Of a stretch of DNA of 64,000 nt, positions 44,993 to 56,907 are shown in pieces. The position numbers were made by a program, and so were the translations under genes. The first letter of the stretch is position 1; each line of letters begins with the position of its first letter. The stretch is from Symsagittifera roscoffensis (taxonomy: Eukaryota > Xenacoelomorpha > Acoela > Convolutidae), in assembly GCF_963678635.1 (NCBI RefSeq), contig NC_087068.1, forward strand, positions 12,406,027 to 12,470,026. Reading direction: 5' to 3'. The notes below the pieces were generated by a model, which worked only from the letters and a program-made list of their open reading frames with translations, searched no databases and was not told the DNA's origin.

Positions 44993-45809
44993 GTTGTTAA
45001 GATGATGCTACATCCTTGTGGTAAAGTACTGCTTAGGTGTTTTGCCCAGTCGGCAGTTTTGAGTTTTTTCTTAGTAGTTCTGCTTTTGGCATGAAGTTAC
45101 AATATGCAATAGTTTTTCTTCAGAAAGCGAATAACAATTACGCAGGGTCTCAGTTTTTGGAGAAGCGAGGTATTTATATCCGTATCTCTCGCATGCAAAT
45201 CGAGCGCTCTACCATTCGGGCTACCTCCACGTTGTGTTAAAGTATCGCGTAGGTATTTTATCCAGTCGGAAATTCTGAGTTTTTTCTTAGTAGCTCTGCT
45301 ATTGGATTAAAGTTTCAATGTGCAATACTTTTTCTGCAGAAAGGGAAAAACACTTACGGTATGTCTTAAGTTTTGGAGATGCGGGGCATTGATACCCGTA
45401 CCTCTTGCATGCCAAGTGAGCGCTCTACCATTTGAGCTACATCCCCGTTGTTAAGAGCTACATCCCCGTCTCTTCCTCAGTCGGCAACTATGAGGTTTTT
45501 TTTTCGCAGAAAGTCTGCTTCTGTTAAGAAGTTTCAAAATGCAATTCTTTTTCTTCAGAAAGCAAAACAACATTTACGCAAGGTCTCAGGTTATGGAGAT
45601 GCAGTGCTTTCATCTCCGAACTTCTCGCAAGCAAAGCGAGCGATCTATTATTCGGGATACCTCCACGTTGTGTTAAAGTATCGCGTAGGTAGTTTGTCCA
45701 GTCGGCAATTCTGAGTTTTTTCTTGGTAGATCTGCTCTTGGATTGAAGTTCCAATGTGCAATAGTTTTTCTGCAGAAAGAGAAAAACAATTACTGAATGT
45801 CTGATGTCC

Positions 45810-45882
45810 TGGAGATGCGGGGCATTAATCCCCGTACCTCTCGCATATTAAGCGAGCGCTCTATCATTTGAGCTACACCCGC
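45810..45882 (-). tRNA. tRNA-Ala-like copy with anticodon AAT
   Basis: The anticodon arm is fully paired (CTCGC with GCGAG) around loop TTAATAT, giving AAT, an isoleucine anticodon, on an alanine-type body. G3-U70 is kept but position 2 is mismatched (GCGGGTG). If expressed and alanylated it would misread ATT as alanine. Its sister at 48426 has AGC. Confidence 0.5.
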
Positions 45883-48425
45883 AGTGTTAAGAACTATCGC
45901 GTAGGTCTCTTGCTCAGTCGGCAACTATGAGGTTTTTTTCACCGAAAGTCTGTTTCTGTTAAGAAATTTCAATATGTAATAGTTTTTCTTCAGAAGGCAA
46001 ACAACAATTATGCTAGGTTTCAGGTTATGGAGATGCAGGGCTTTCATCTCCGAACTTCTCGCAAGCAAAGCGAGCGATCTATTATTCGGGATACCTCCAC
46101 GTTGTGTTAAAGTATCGCGTAGGTAGTTTGTCCAGTCGGCAATTCTGAGTTTTTTCTTGGTAGATCTGCTATTGGATTCAAGTTTCAACGTGCAATAGTT
46201 TTTCTGCAGAAAGCGAAAAACAATTACGGAAGCTCTGGAGATGCGGGGCATTGGTCCGCGTACCTCTCGCATGCAAAGCGAGCGCTCTACGATTTGAGGT
46301 ACATCCACGTTGTGTAAAACTATCGCGTAGGTATTTTTGGCCAGTCGGCAACTTGGAGGTTTTTTGTCGCAGAAAGTCTGTTTCTGTTAAGAAGTTTCAA
46401 TATGCAATACTTTTTCTTCAGAAAGCAAACAACAATTATGCAGGGTCTCAGGTTATGGAGATGCAGGGCCTTCATCTCCGAACCTCTCGCAAGCAAAGCG
46501 AGCGATCTATTATTCGGGATACCTCCACGTTGTGTTAAAGTATCGCGTAGGTAGTTTGTCCAGTCGGCAATTCTGAGTTTTTTCTTGGTAGATCTGCTAT
46601 TGGATTCAAGTTTCAATGTGCAATAGTTTTTCTGCAGAAAGCGAAAAACAATTACGGAAGCTCTGGAGATGCGGGGCATTGGTCCGCGTACCTCTCGCAT
46701 GCAAAGCGAGCGCTCTACGATTTGAGGTACATCCACGTTTTTAAGAACTATCGCGTAAGTCTCTTTTTCAGTCGGCAACTATGAGTTTTTTTTCGCCGAA
46801 AGTCTGTTTCTGTTAAGAAGTTTCAATATGCAATACTTTTTCTTCAGAAAGCAAACAACAATTATGCAGGGTCTCAGGTTATGGAGATGCAGGGCCTTCA
46901 TCTCCGAACCTCTCGCAAGCAAAGCGAGCGATCTATTTTTCGGGATACATCCACGTTGTGTTAAAGTATCGCGTAGGTAGTTTGTCCAGTCGGCAATTCT
47001 GAGTTTTTTTCTTGTAGCTCTGCTATTGGATTGACGTTTCATTGTGCAATAGTTTTTCTGCAGAAAGCGAAAAACAATTACGAAAGCTCTGGAGATGCGG
47101 GGCTTTGATCCGCGTACCTCTCGCATGCAAACCGAGCGCTCTACAATTTGAGCTACATGCCCGGTGTTTCATACTATCACGTAGGTCTCATACTCAGTCG
47201 GCAACTATGAGTTTTTTTGTCGCAGAAAGTCTGCTTCTGTTAAGAATTTTCAATATGCAATACTTTTTCTTCAGAAAGCAAACAACAAATACGCAAGGTC
47301 TCAGGTTATGGAGATGCAGGGCCTTCATCTCCGAACCTCTTGCAAGCAAAGCGATCGATCTACCATTCGGGATACCTCCACGTTGTGTTATAGTATCGCG
47401 TAGGTAGTTTGTCCAGTCGGCAATTCTGAGTTTTTTCTTGATAGATCTGCTATTGGATTGAAGTTTCAATGTGCAATAGTTTTTCTGGAGAAAGAGAAAA
47501 ACAATTAAGGAATGTATCAAGTTTTCGAGATGTGGGGCATTGATCCCCGTACCTCTCGCATGCCAAGCGAGCGCTCTACCATTTGAGCTACATCCCCGTT
47601 GTTAAGATGATGCTACATCCCCGCTGCCTCCACCTTGTGGTAAAGTACTGCTTAGGTGTTTTGCCCAGTCGGCAGTTTTGAGTTTTTTCTTAGTAGTTCT
47701 GCTTTTGGCATGAAGTTACAATATGCAATAGTTTTTCTTCAGAAAGCGAATAACAATTACGCAGGGTCTCAGTTTTTGGAGAAGCGAGGTATTTATATCC
47801 GTATCTCTCGCATGCAAATCGAGCGCTCTACCATTCGGGCTACCTCCACGTTGTGTTAAAGTATCGCGTAGGTAGTTTATCCAGTCGGAAATTCTGAGTT
47901 TTTTCTTAGTAGCTCTGCTATTGGATTAAAGTTTCAATGTGGAATAGTTTTTCTGCAGAAAGGGAAAAACACTTACGGTATGTCTTAAGTTTTGGAGATG
48001 CGGGTCATTGATACCCGTACCTCTTGCATGCCAAGTGAGCGCTCTACCATTTGAGCTACATCCCCGTTGTTAAGAGCTACATCCCCGTCTCTTGCTCAGT
48101 CGGCAACTATGAGGTTTTTTTTCGCAGAAAGTCTGCTTCTGTTAAGAAGTTTCAAAATGCAATTCTTTTTCTTAAGAAAGCGAAACAACATTTACGCAAG
48201 GTCTCAGGTTATGGAGATGCAGGGCCTTCATTTCCGAACCTCTCGCAAGCAAAGCGAGCGATCTACCATTCGGAAAACCTCCACGTTGTGTTAAAGTTTC
48301 GCGTAGGTAGTTTGTCAAGTCGGCAATTCTGAGTTTTTTCTTGGTAGATCTGCTCTTGGATTGAAGTTCCAATGTGCAATAGTTTTTCTGCAGAAAGAGA
48401 AACAATTACTGAATGTCTGATGTCC

Positions 48426-48498
48426 TGGAGATGCGGGGCATTAATCCCCGTACCTCTCGCATGCTAAGCGAGCGCTCTATCATTTGAGCTACACCCGC
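48426..48498 (-). tRNA. tRNA-Ala(AGC)-like copy
   Basis: Loop TTAGCAT in a perfect CTCGC/GCGAG stem gives AGC, the normal major alanine anticodon of animals. The T arm is CGGGG-ATTAATG-CCCCG. The acceptor GCGGGTG has one mismatch at pair 2. AGC is rare in this array, where CGC and TGC dominate. Confidence 0.55.
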
Positions 48499-48853
48499 AT
48501 TGTTAAGAACTATCGCGTAGGTCTCTTGCTCAGTCGGCAACTATGAGGTTTTTTTCGCCGAAAGTCTGTTTCTGTTAAGAAATTTCAATATGTAATAGTT
48601 TTTCTTCAGAAGGCAAACAACAATTATGCTAGGTGTCAGGTTATGGAGATGCAGGGCTTTCATCTCCGAACTTCTCGCAAGCAAAGCGAGCGATCTACCT
48701 TTCGGGCGCTCTCCACGTTGTGTAAAACTATCGCGTAGGTATTTTGGCCAGTCGGCAATTATGCGTTTTTTTCGCAATAGGTCTGCTTTTGGAATGAAGT
48801 GCAATAGTTTTTCTGCAGAAAGCGAAAAACAATTACGAAAAGTCTGAAGATTC

Positions 48854-48880
48854 GGAGATGCAGGGCCTTCATCTTGCTTT
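48854..48880 (-). pseudogene. Half-tRNA deletion derivative, amplified
   Basis: The tRNA-like sequence stops after the acceptor 3' strand and T arm (GGAGATGCAGGGCCTTCATC) and jumps to spacer TTGCTTTTGGAATA. The D and anticodon arms are missing. The same junction recurs near 49807, 52279, 53227, 58960, 59922 and 62623. Confidence 0.65.
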
Positions 48881-50537
48881 TGGAATAATGTTTCAATATG
48901 CAATAGTTTTTCTGCAGAAAGCGAAAAACATTTACGGAAGCTCTGGAGATGCGGGGCAATGCTCCCCGAAACATTCGCATGCGAAGCGCGCGCTCTTTTA
49001 TTTGAGCTACATCCACGTTGTTTAAGATTATCGCGTGGGTCTTTAGCTCAGTCGGTAACTATGAGGTTTTTCGCAGAAAGTCTGCTTATGAATGAAGTTT
49101 CAATATGCAATAGTTTTTCTTCAGAAAGCGAATAACGATTACGCAGGGTCTCAGGTTTTGGAGATGTGGGGCTTTTATCTCCGTGCCTCTCGCATGCAAA
49201 GCGAGCGCTCTAACGTTCGGGCTGCCTCCACGTTGTGGTAAAGTATCGCCCAGGTAGTTTGTCCAGTCGGTAATTCTGAGTATTTTTGGTAGATCTGCTA
49301 TTAGATTGAAGTTTCAATGTGCAATAGTTTTTCTGCAGAAAGAGAAAAACACTTACGGAATGTCTTAAGTTTTGGAGATTCGGGGCATTGATCCCCGTAC
49401 CTCTCGCATGCGAAGCCAGCGCTCGATCATTTGAGCTACATCCCCGTTTTTAAGAACTATCGCGTAGGTCTCTTGCTCAGTCGGCAACTATGAGGTTTTT
49501 TTTTGCCGAAAGTCTGTTTCTGTTAAGAAGTTTCAATACGTAATGGTTTTTCTTCAGAAAGCAAACAACATTTATGCAAGGTGTCAGGTTATGGAGATGC
49601 AGGGCTTTCATCTCCGAACCTCTCGCAAGCAAAGCGAGCCATCTACCATTCGTGCTCTGTCCACGTTGTGTAAAACTATTCCGTAGGTATTTTGGCCAGT
49701 CGGCAATTATGAGTTTTTTTCGCAATAGGTCTGCTTTTGGAATGAAGTGCAGTAGTTTTTCTGCAGAAAGCGAAAAACAATTACGGAAAGTCTGAAGATT
49801 TGGAGATGCAGGGCCTTCATCTTGCTTTTGGAATAAGGTTTCAAATGCAATAGTTTTTCTGCAGAAAGCGAAAAACATTTACGGAAGCTCTGGAGATGCG
49901 GGGCATTGCTCCCCAAAACTCTCGCATGCGAAGCGCGCGCTCTTTTATTTGAGCTACATCCACGTAGCTTAAGATTATCGCGTGGGTCTTTAGCTCAGTC
50001 GGTAACTATGAGGTTTTTCGCAGAAAGTCTGCTTGTGAATGAAGTTTCAATATGCAATAGTTTTTCTTCAGAAAGCGAATAACGATTACGCAGGGTCTCA
50101 GGTTTTGGAGATGCGGGGCTTTTATCTCCGTGCCTCTCGCATGCAAAGCGAGCGCTCTAACGTTCGGGCTGCCTCCACGTTGTGGTAAAGTATCGCGTAG
50201 GTAGTTTGTCCAGTCGGCAATTCTGAGTTTTTTCTTAGTAGCTCTGCTATTGGATTGAAGTTTCAATATGCAATAGTTTTTCTGCAGAAAGAGAAAAACA
50301 CTTACGGTATGTCTTAAGTTTTGGAGATGCGGGGCATTGCTCCCCGTACCTCTCGCATGCGAAGCGAGCGCTCTACGATTTGAGCTACATCCCCGTTGTT
50401 AAGAACTATCGCGTAGGTCTCTTGCTCAGTCGGCTACTGAGGTTTTTTCGCCGAAAGTCTGTTTCTGTTGAGAAGTTTCAATATGTAATAGTTTTTCTTA
50501 AGAAAGCAAACAACGATTATGCAAGGTGTCAGGTTAT

Positions 50538-50600
50538 GGAGATGCAAACCTCTCGCAAGCAAAGCGAGCCATCTACCATTCGTGCTCTGTCCACGTTGTG
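50538..50600 (-). pseudogene. T-arm-deleted tRNA derivative, amplified
   Basis: GGAGATGCA is joined directly to AACCTCTCGCAAGC, removing about 15 nt that hold the T arm and B box. The same junction recurs near 51563, 53961, 54997 and 56025. Confidence 0.65.
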
Positions 50601-53600
50601 TAAAACTATCGCGTAGGTATTTTGGCCAGTCGGCAAATATGAGTTTTTTCCCAATAGGTCTGCTCTTGGAATGAAGTGCAAAAGTTTTTCTCTAGAAGGC
50701 GAGAAACAATTACGGAAAGTCTGTTTTTTCTTGATAGATCTGCTATTGGATTGGATTGAAGTTTCAATGTGCAATAATTTTTCTGCAGAAAGAGAAAAAC
50801 ACTTTCGGTATGTCTTAAGTTTTGGAGATGCGGGGCATTGATCCTCGTACCTCTCGCATGCGGAGCGAGCTCTCTACCATTTGAGCTACATCACAGTTTT
50901 TAGGAATAATCGCGTAGGTCTCTTGCTCAGTCGGCAACTATGAGGTTTTTTTTTCGCAGAAAGTCTGCTTCTGTTAAGAAGTTTCAATATGTAATAGTTT
51001 TTCTTCAGAAAGCAAACAACAATTATGCAAGGTGTCAGGTTATGGAGATGCACGGCTTTCATCTCCGAACCTGTCGCAAGCAAAGCGAGCCATCTACTAT
51101 TCGTGCTCTGTCCACGTTGTGTAAAACTATCGCGTAGGTATTTTGGCCAGTCGGCAAATATGAGTTTTTTCGCAATAGGTCTGCTTTTGGAATGAAGTGC
51201 AATAGTTTTTCTCTAGAAGGCGAAAAACAATTACGGAAAGTGTTTTTTCTTGATAGATCTGCTATTGGATTGGATTGGATTGAAGTTTCAATGTGCAATA
51301 GTTTTTCTGCAGAAAGAGAAAAACACTTACTGTAGGTCTTAAGTTTTGGAGATGCGGGGCATTGCTCCCCGTACCTCTCGCATGCGAAGCGAGCGCTCTA
51401 CGATTTGAGCTACATCCCCGTTGTTAAGAACTATCGCGTAGGTCTCTTGCTCAGTCGGCTACTGAGGTTTTTTTCGCCGAAAGTCTGTTTCTGTTGAGAA
51501 GTTTCAATATGTAATAGTTTTTCTTAAGAAAGCAAACAACGATTATGCAAGGTGTCAGGTTATGGAGATGCAAACCTCTCGCAAGCAAAGCGAGCCATCT
51601 ACCATTCGTGCTCTGTCCACGTTGTGTAAAACTATCGCGTAGGTATTTTGGCCAGTCGGCAAATATGAGTTTTTTCGCAATAGGTCTGCTCTTGGAATGA
51701 AGTGCAAAAGTTTTTCTCTAGAAGGCGAAAAACAATTACGGAAAGTCTGTTTTTTCTTGATAGATCTGCTATTGGATTGGATTGAAGTTTCAATGTGCAA
51801 TTGTTTTTCTGCAGAAAGAGAAAAACACTTTCGGTATGTCTTAAGTTTTGGAGATGCGGGGCATTGATCCTCGTACCTCTCGCATGCGAAGCGAGCTCTC
51901 TACCATTTGAGCTACATCACAGTTTTTAGGAATAATCGCGTAGGTCTCTTGCTCAGTCGGCAACTATGAGGTTTTTTTTTCGCCGAAAGTCTGTTTCTGT
52001 TAAGAAATTTCAATATGTAATAGTTTTTCTTCAGAAGGCAAACAACAATTATGCTAGGTGTCAGGTTATGGAGATGCAGGGCTTTCATCTCCGAACTTCT
52101 CGCAAGCAAAGCGAGCGATCTACCTTTCGGGCGCTCTCCACGTTGTGTAAAACTATCGCGTAGGTATTTTGGCCAGTCGGCAATTATGCGTTTTTTTCGC
52201 AATAGGTCTGCTTTTGGAATGAAGTGCAATAGTTTTTCTGCAGAAAGCGAAAAACAATTACGAAAAGTCTGAAGATTCGGAGATGCAGGGCCTTCATCTT
52301 GCTTTTGGAATAATGTTTCAATATGCAATAGTTTTTCTGCAGAAAGCGAAAAACATTTACGGAAGCTCTGGAGATGCGGGGCATTGCTCCCCGAAACATT
52401 CGCATGCGAAGCGCGCGCTCTTTTATTTGAGCTACATCCACGTTGTTTAAGATTATCGCGTGGGTCTTTAGCTCAGTCGGTAACTATGAGGTTTTTCGCA
52501 GAAAGTCTGCTTATGAATGAAGTTTCAATATGCAATAGTTTTTCTTCAGAAAGCGAATAACGATTACGCAGGGTCTCAGGTTTTGGAGATGTGGGGCTTT
52601 TATCTCCGTGCCTCTCGCATGCAAAGCGAGCGCTCTAACGTTCGGGCTGCCTCCACGTTGTGGTAAAGTATCGCCCAGGTAGTTTGTCCAGTCGGTAATT
52701 CTGAGTATTTTTGGTAGATCTGCTATTAGATTGAAGTTTCAATGTGCAATAGTTTTTCTGCAGAAAGAAAAAAACACTTACGGAATGTCTTAAGTTTTGG
52801 AGATTCGGGGCATTGATCCCCGTACCTCTCGCATGCGAAGCCAGCGCTCGATCATTTGAGCTACATCCCCGTTTTTAAGAACTATCGCGTAGGTCTTTTG
52901 CTCAGTCGGCAACTATGAGGTTTTTTTTTGCCGAAAGTCTGTTTCTGTTAAGAAGTTTCAATACGTAATGGTTTTTCTTCAGAAAGCAAACAACATTTAT
53001 GCAAGGTGTCAGGTTATGGAGATGCAGGGCTTTCATCTCCGAACCTCTCGCAAGCAAAGCGAGCCATCTACCATTCGTGCTCTGTCCACGTTGTGTAAAA
53101 CTATCGCGTAGGTATTTTGGCCAGTCGGCAATTATGAGTTTTTTTCGCAATAGGTCTGCTTTTGGAATGAAGTGCAATAGTTTTTCTGCAGAAAGCGAAA
53201 AACAATTACGGAAAGTCTGAAGATTTGGAGATGCAGGGCCTTCATCTTGCTTTTGGAATAAGGTTTCAAATGCAATAGTTTTTCTGCAGAAAGCGAAAAA
53301 CATTTACGGAAGCTCTGGAGATGCGGGGCATTGCTCCCCAAAACTCTCGCATGCGAAGCGCGCGCTCTTTTATTTGAGCTACATCCACGTAGCTTAAGAT
53401 TATTGCGTGGGTCTTTAGCTCAGTCGGTCTTTATGAGGTTTTTCGCAGAAAGTCTGCTTGTGAATGAAGTTTCAATATGCAATAGTTTTTCTTCAGAAAG
53501 CGAATAACGATTACGCAGGGTCTCAGGTTTTGGAGATGCGGGGCTTTTATCTCCGTGCCTCTCGCATGCAAAGCGAGCGCTCTAACGTTCGGGCTGCCTC

Positions 53601-54690
53601 CACGTTGTGGTAAAGTATCGCGTAGGTAGTTTGTCCAGTCGGCAATTCTGAGTTTTTTTGGTAGATCTGCCATTGGATTGAAGTTTCAATGTGCAATAGT
53701 TTTTCTGCAGAAAGAGAAAAACACTTACGGTATGTCTTAAGTTTTGGAGATGCGGGGCATTGCTCCCCGTACCTCTCGCATGCGAAGCGAGCGCTCTACG
53801 ATTTGAGCTACATCCCCGTTGTTAAGAACTATCGCGTAGGTCTCTTGCTCAGTCGGCTACTGAGGTTTTTTTCGCCGAAAGTCTGTTTCTGTTGAGAAGT
53901 TTCAATATGTAATAGTTTTTCTTAAGAAAGCAAACAACGATTATGCAAGGTGTCAGGTTATGGAGATGCAAACCTCTCGCAAGCAAAGCGAGCCATCTAC
54001 CATTCGTGCTCTGTCCACGTTGTGTAAAACTATCGCGTAGGTATTTTGGCCAGTCGGCAAATATGAGTTTTTTCCCAATAGGTCTGCTCTTGGAATGAAG
54101 TGCAAAAGTTTTTCTCTAGAAGGCGAAAAACAATTACGGAAAGTCTGTTTTTTCTTGATAGATCTGCTATTGGATTGGATTGAAGTTTCAATGTGCAATA
54201 GTTTTTCTGCAGAAAGAGAAAAACACTTTCGGTATGTCTTAAGTTTTGGAGATGCGGGGCATTGATCCTCGTACCTCTCGCATGCGAAGCGAGCTCTCTA
54301 CCATTTGAGCTACATCACAGTTTTTAGGAATAATCGCGTAGGTCTCTTGCTCAGTCGGCAACTATGAGGTTTTTTTTTCGCAGAAAGTCTGCTTCTGTTA
54401 AGAAGTTTCAATATGTAATAGTTTTTCTTCAGAAAGCAAACAACAATTATGCAAGGTGTCAGGTTATGGAGATGCACGGCTTTCATCTCCGAACCTGTCG
54501 CAAGCAAAGCGAGCCATCTACTATTCGTGCTCTGTCCACGTTGTGTAAAACTATCGCGTATGTATTTTGGCCAGTCGGCAAATATGAGTTTTTTCGCAAT
54601 AGGTCTGCTTTTGGAATGAAGTGCAATAGTTTTTCTCTAGAAGGCGAAAAACAATTACGGAAAGTGTTTTTTCTTGATAGATCTGCTATT

Positions 54691-54715
54691 GGATTGGATT
54701 GGATTGGATTGGATT
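54691..54715 (+). repeat. GGATT pentamer microsatellite, five units
   Basis: Most units have GCTATTGGATTGAAG (one GGATT). In the 1.03-kb family there are two (50750, 51780, 54175, 55210), three (51270, 55730, 56755) and, at this place, five. The number changes while the flanks stay constant. Confidence 0.75.
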
Positions 54716-56834
54716 GAAGTTTCAATGTGCAATAGTTTTTCTGCAGAAAGAGAAAAACACTTACGGTAGGTCTTAAGTTTTGGAGATGCGGGGCATTGCT
54801 CCCCGTACCTCTCGCATGCGAAGCGAGCGCTCTACGATTTGAGCTACATCCCCGTTGTTAAGAACTATCGCGTAGGTCTCTTGCTCAGTCGGCTACTGAG
54901 GTTTTTTTCGCCGAAAGTCTGTTTCTGTTGAGAAGTTTCAATATGTAATAGTTTTTCTTAAGAAAGCAAACAACGATTATGCAAGGTGTCAGGTTATGGA
55001 GATGCAAACATCTCGCAAGCAAAGCGAGCCATCTACCATTCGTGCTCTGTCCACGTTGTGTAAAACTATCGCGTAGGTATTTTGGCCAGTCGGCAAATAT
55101 GAGTTTTTTCGCAATAGGTCTGCTCTTGGAATGAAGTGCAAAAGTTTTTCTCTAGAAGGCGAAAAACAATTACGGAAAGTCTGTTTTTTCTTGATAGATC
55201 TGCTATTGGATTGGATTGAAGTTTCAATGTGCAATAGTTTTTCTGCAGAAAGAGAAAAACACTTTCGGTATGTCTTAAGTTTTGGAGATGCGGGGCATTG
55301 ATCCTCGTACCTCTCGCATGCGAAGCGAGCTCTCTACCATTTGAGCTACATCACAGTTTTTAGGAATAATCGCGTAGGTCTCTTGCTCAGTCGGCAACTA
55401 TGAGGTTTTTTTTTCGCAGAAAGTCTGCTTCTGTTAAGAAGTTTCAATATGTAATAGTTTTTCTTCAGAAAGCAAACAACAATTATGCAAGGTGTCAGGT
55501 TATGGAGATGCACGGCTTTCATCTCCGAACCTGTCGCAAGCAAAGCGAGCCATCTACTATTCGTGCTCTGTCCACGTTGTGTAAAACTATCGCGTAGGTA
55601 TTTTGGCCAGTCGGCAAATATGAGTTTTTTCGCAATAGGTCTGCTTTTGGAATGAAGTGCAATAGTTTTTCCCTAGAAGGCGAAAAACAATTACGGAAAG
55701 TGTTTTTTCTTGATAGATCTGCTATTGGATTGGATTGGATTGAAGTTTCAATGTGCAATAGTTTTTCTGCAGAAAGAGAAAAACACTTACGGTAGGTCTT
55801 AAGTTTTGGAGATGCGGGGCATTGCTCCCCGTACCTCTCGCATGCGAAGCGAGCGCTCTACGATTTGAGCTACATCCCCGTTGTTAAGAACTATCGCGTA
55901 GATCTCTTGCTCAGTCGGCTACTATGAGGTTTTTTTCGCCGAAAGTCTGTTTCTGTTGAGAAGTTTCAATATGTAATAGTTTTTCTTAAGAAAGCAAACA
56001 ACAATTATGCAAGGTGTCAGGTTATGGAGATGCAAACCTCTCGCAAGCAAAGCGAGCCATCTACCATTCGTGCTCTGTCCACGTTGTGTAAAACTATCGC
56101 GTAGGTATTTTGGCCAGTCGGCAAATATGAGTTTTTTCGCAATAGGTCTGCTCTTGGAATGAAGTGCAAAAGTTTTTCTCTAGAAGGCGAAAAACAATTA
56201 CGGAAAGTCTGTTTTTTCTTGATAGATCTGCTATTGGATTGGATTGAAGTTTCAATGTGCAATAGTTTTTCTGCAGAAAGAGAAAAACACTTTCGGTATG
56301 TCTTAAGTTTTGGAGATGCGGGGCATTGATCCTCGTACCTCTCGCATGCGAGGCGAGCTCTCTACCATTTGAGCTACATCACAGTTTTTAGGAACAATCG
56401 CGTAGGTCTCTTGCTCAGTCGGCAACTATGAGGTTTTTTTTTCGCAGAAATTCTGCTTCTGTTAAGAAGTTTCAATATGTAATAGTTTTTCTTCAGAAAG
56501 CAAACAACAATTATGCAAGGTGTCAGGTTATGGAGATGCACGGCTTTCATCTCCGAACCTGTCGCAAGCAAAGCGAGCCATCTACTATTCGTGCTCTGTC
56601 CACGTTGTGTAAAACTATCGCGTAGGTATTTTGGCCAGTCGGCAAATTTGAGTTTTTTCGCAATAGGTCTGCTTTTGGAATGAAGTGCAATAGTTTTTCT
56701 CTAGAAGGCGAAAAACAATTACGGAAAGTGTTTTTTCTTGATAGATCTGCTATTGGATTGGATTGGATTGAAGTTTCAATGTGCAATAGTTTTTCTGCAG
56801 AAAGAGAAAAACACTTACGGTAGGTCTTAAGTTT

Positions 56835-56907
56835 TGGAGATGCGGGGCATTGATCCCCGTACCTCTCGCATGCGAAGCGAGCCCTCTACCATTTGAGCTA
56901 CATCCCC
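56835..56907 (-). tRNA. tRNA-Ala(CGC), near-complete copy
   Basis: Canonical acceptor with G3-U70, anticodon arm and T arm all paired. A single D-stem mismatch comes from GAGG in place of GAGC. T5 terminator downstream. Confidence 0.55.

Larger units (their letters stand above)
41524..48900. repeat. Higher-order repeat block, offsets about 2.19 and 2.6 kb, three copies
   Basis: Marker units at 41524, 43714 and 46320, at 42395, 44589 and 47194, and at 42857, 45037 and 47656 keep order and spacing. Fusion junctions (TTAAGATGATGCTACATCC and AAGAGCTACATCCCCGTCTC) occur once per copy. Confidence 0.75.
48541..55400. repeat. Higher-order repeat block, period 3425 bp, two copies
   Basis: 48541-51965 is repeated at 51966 onward with offset 3425, shifting to 3434 after the GGATT tract (which has three units in copy 1 and five in copy 2). 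Copies differ by very few substitutions, for example CCGTAGG against GCGTAGG near 49681. Confidence 0.8.
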
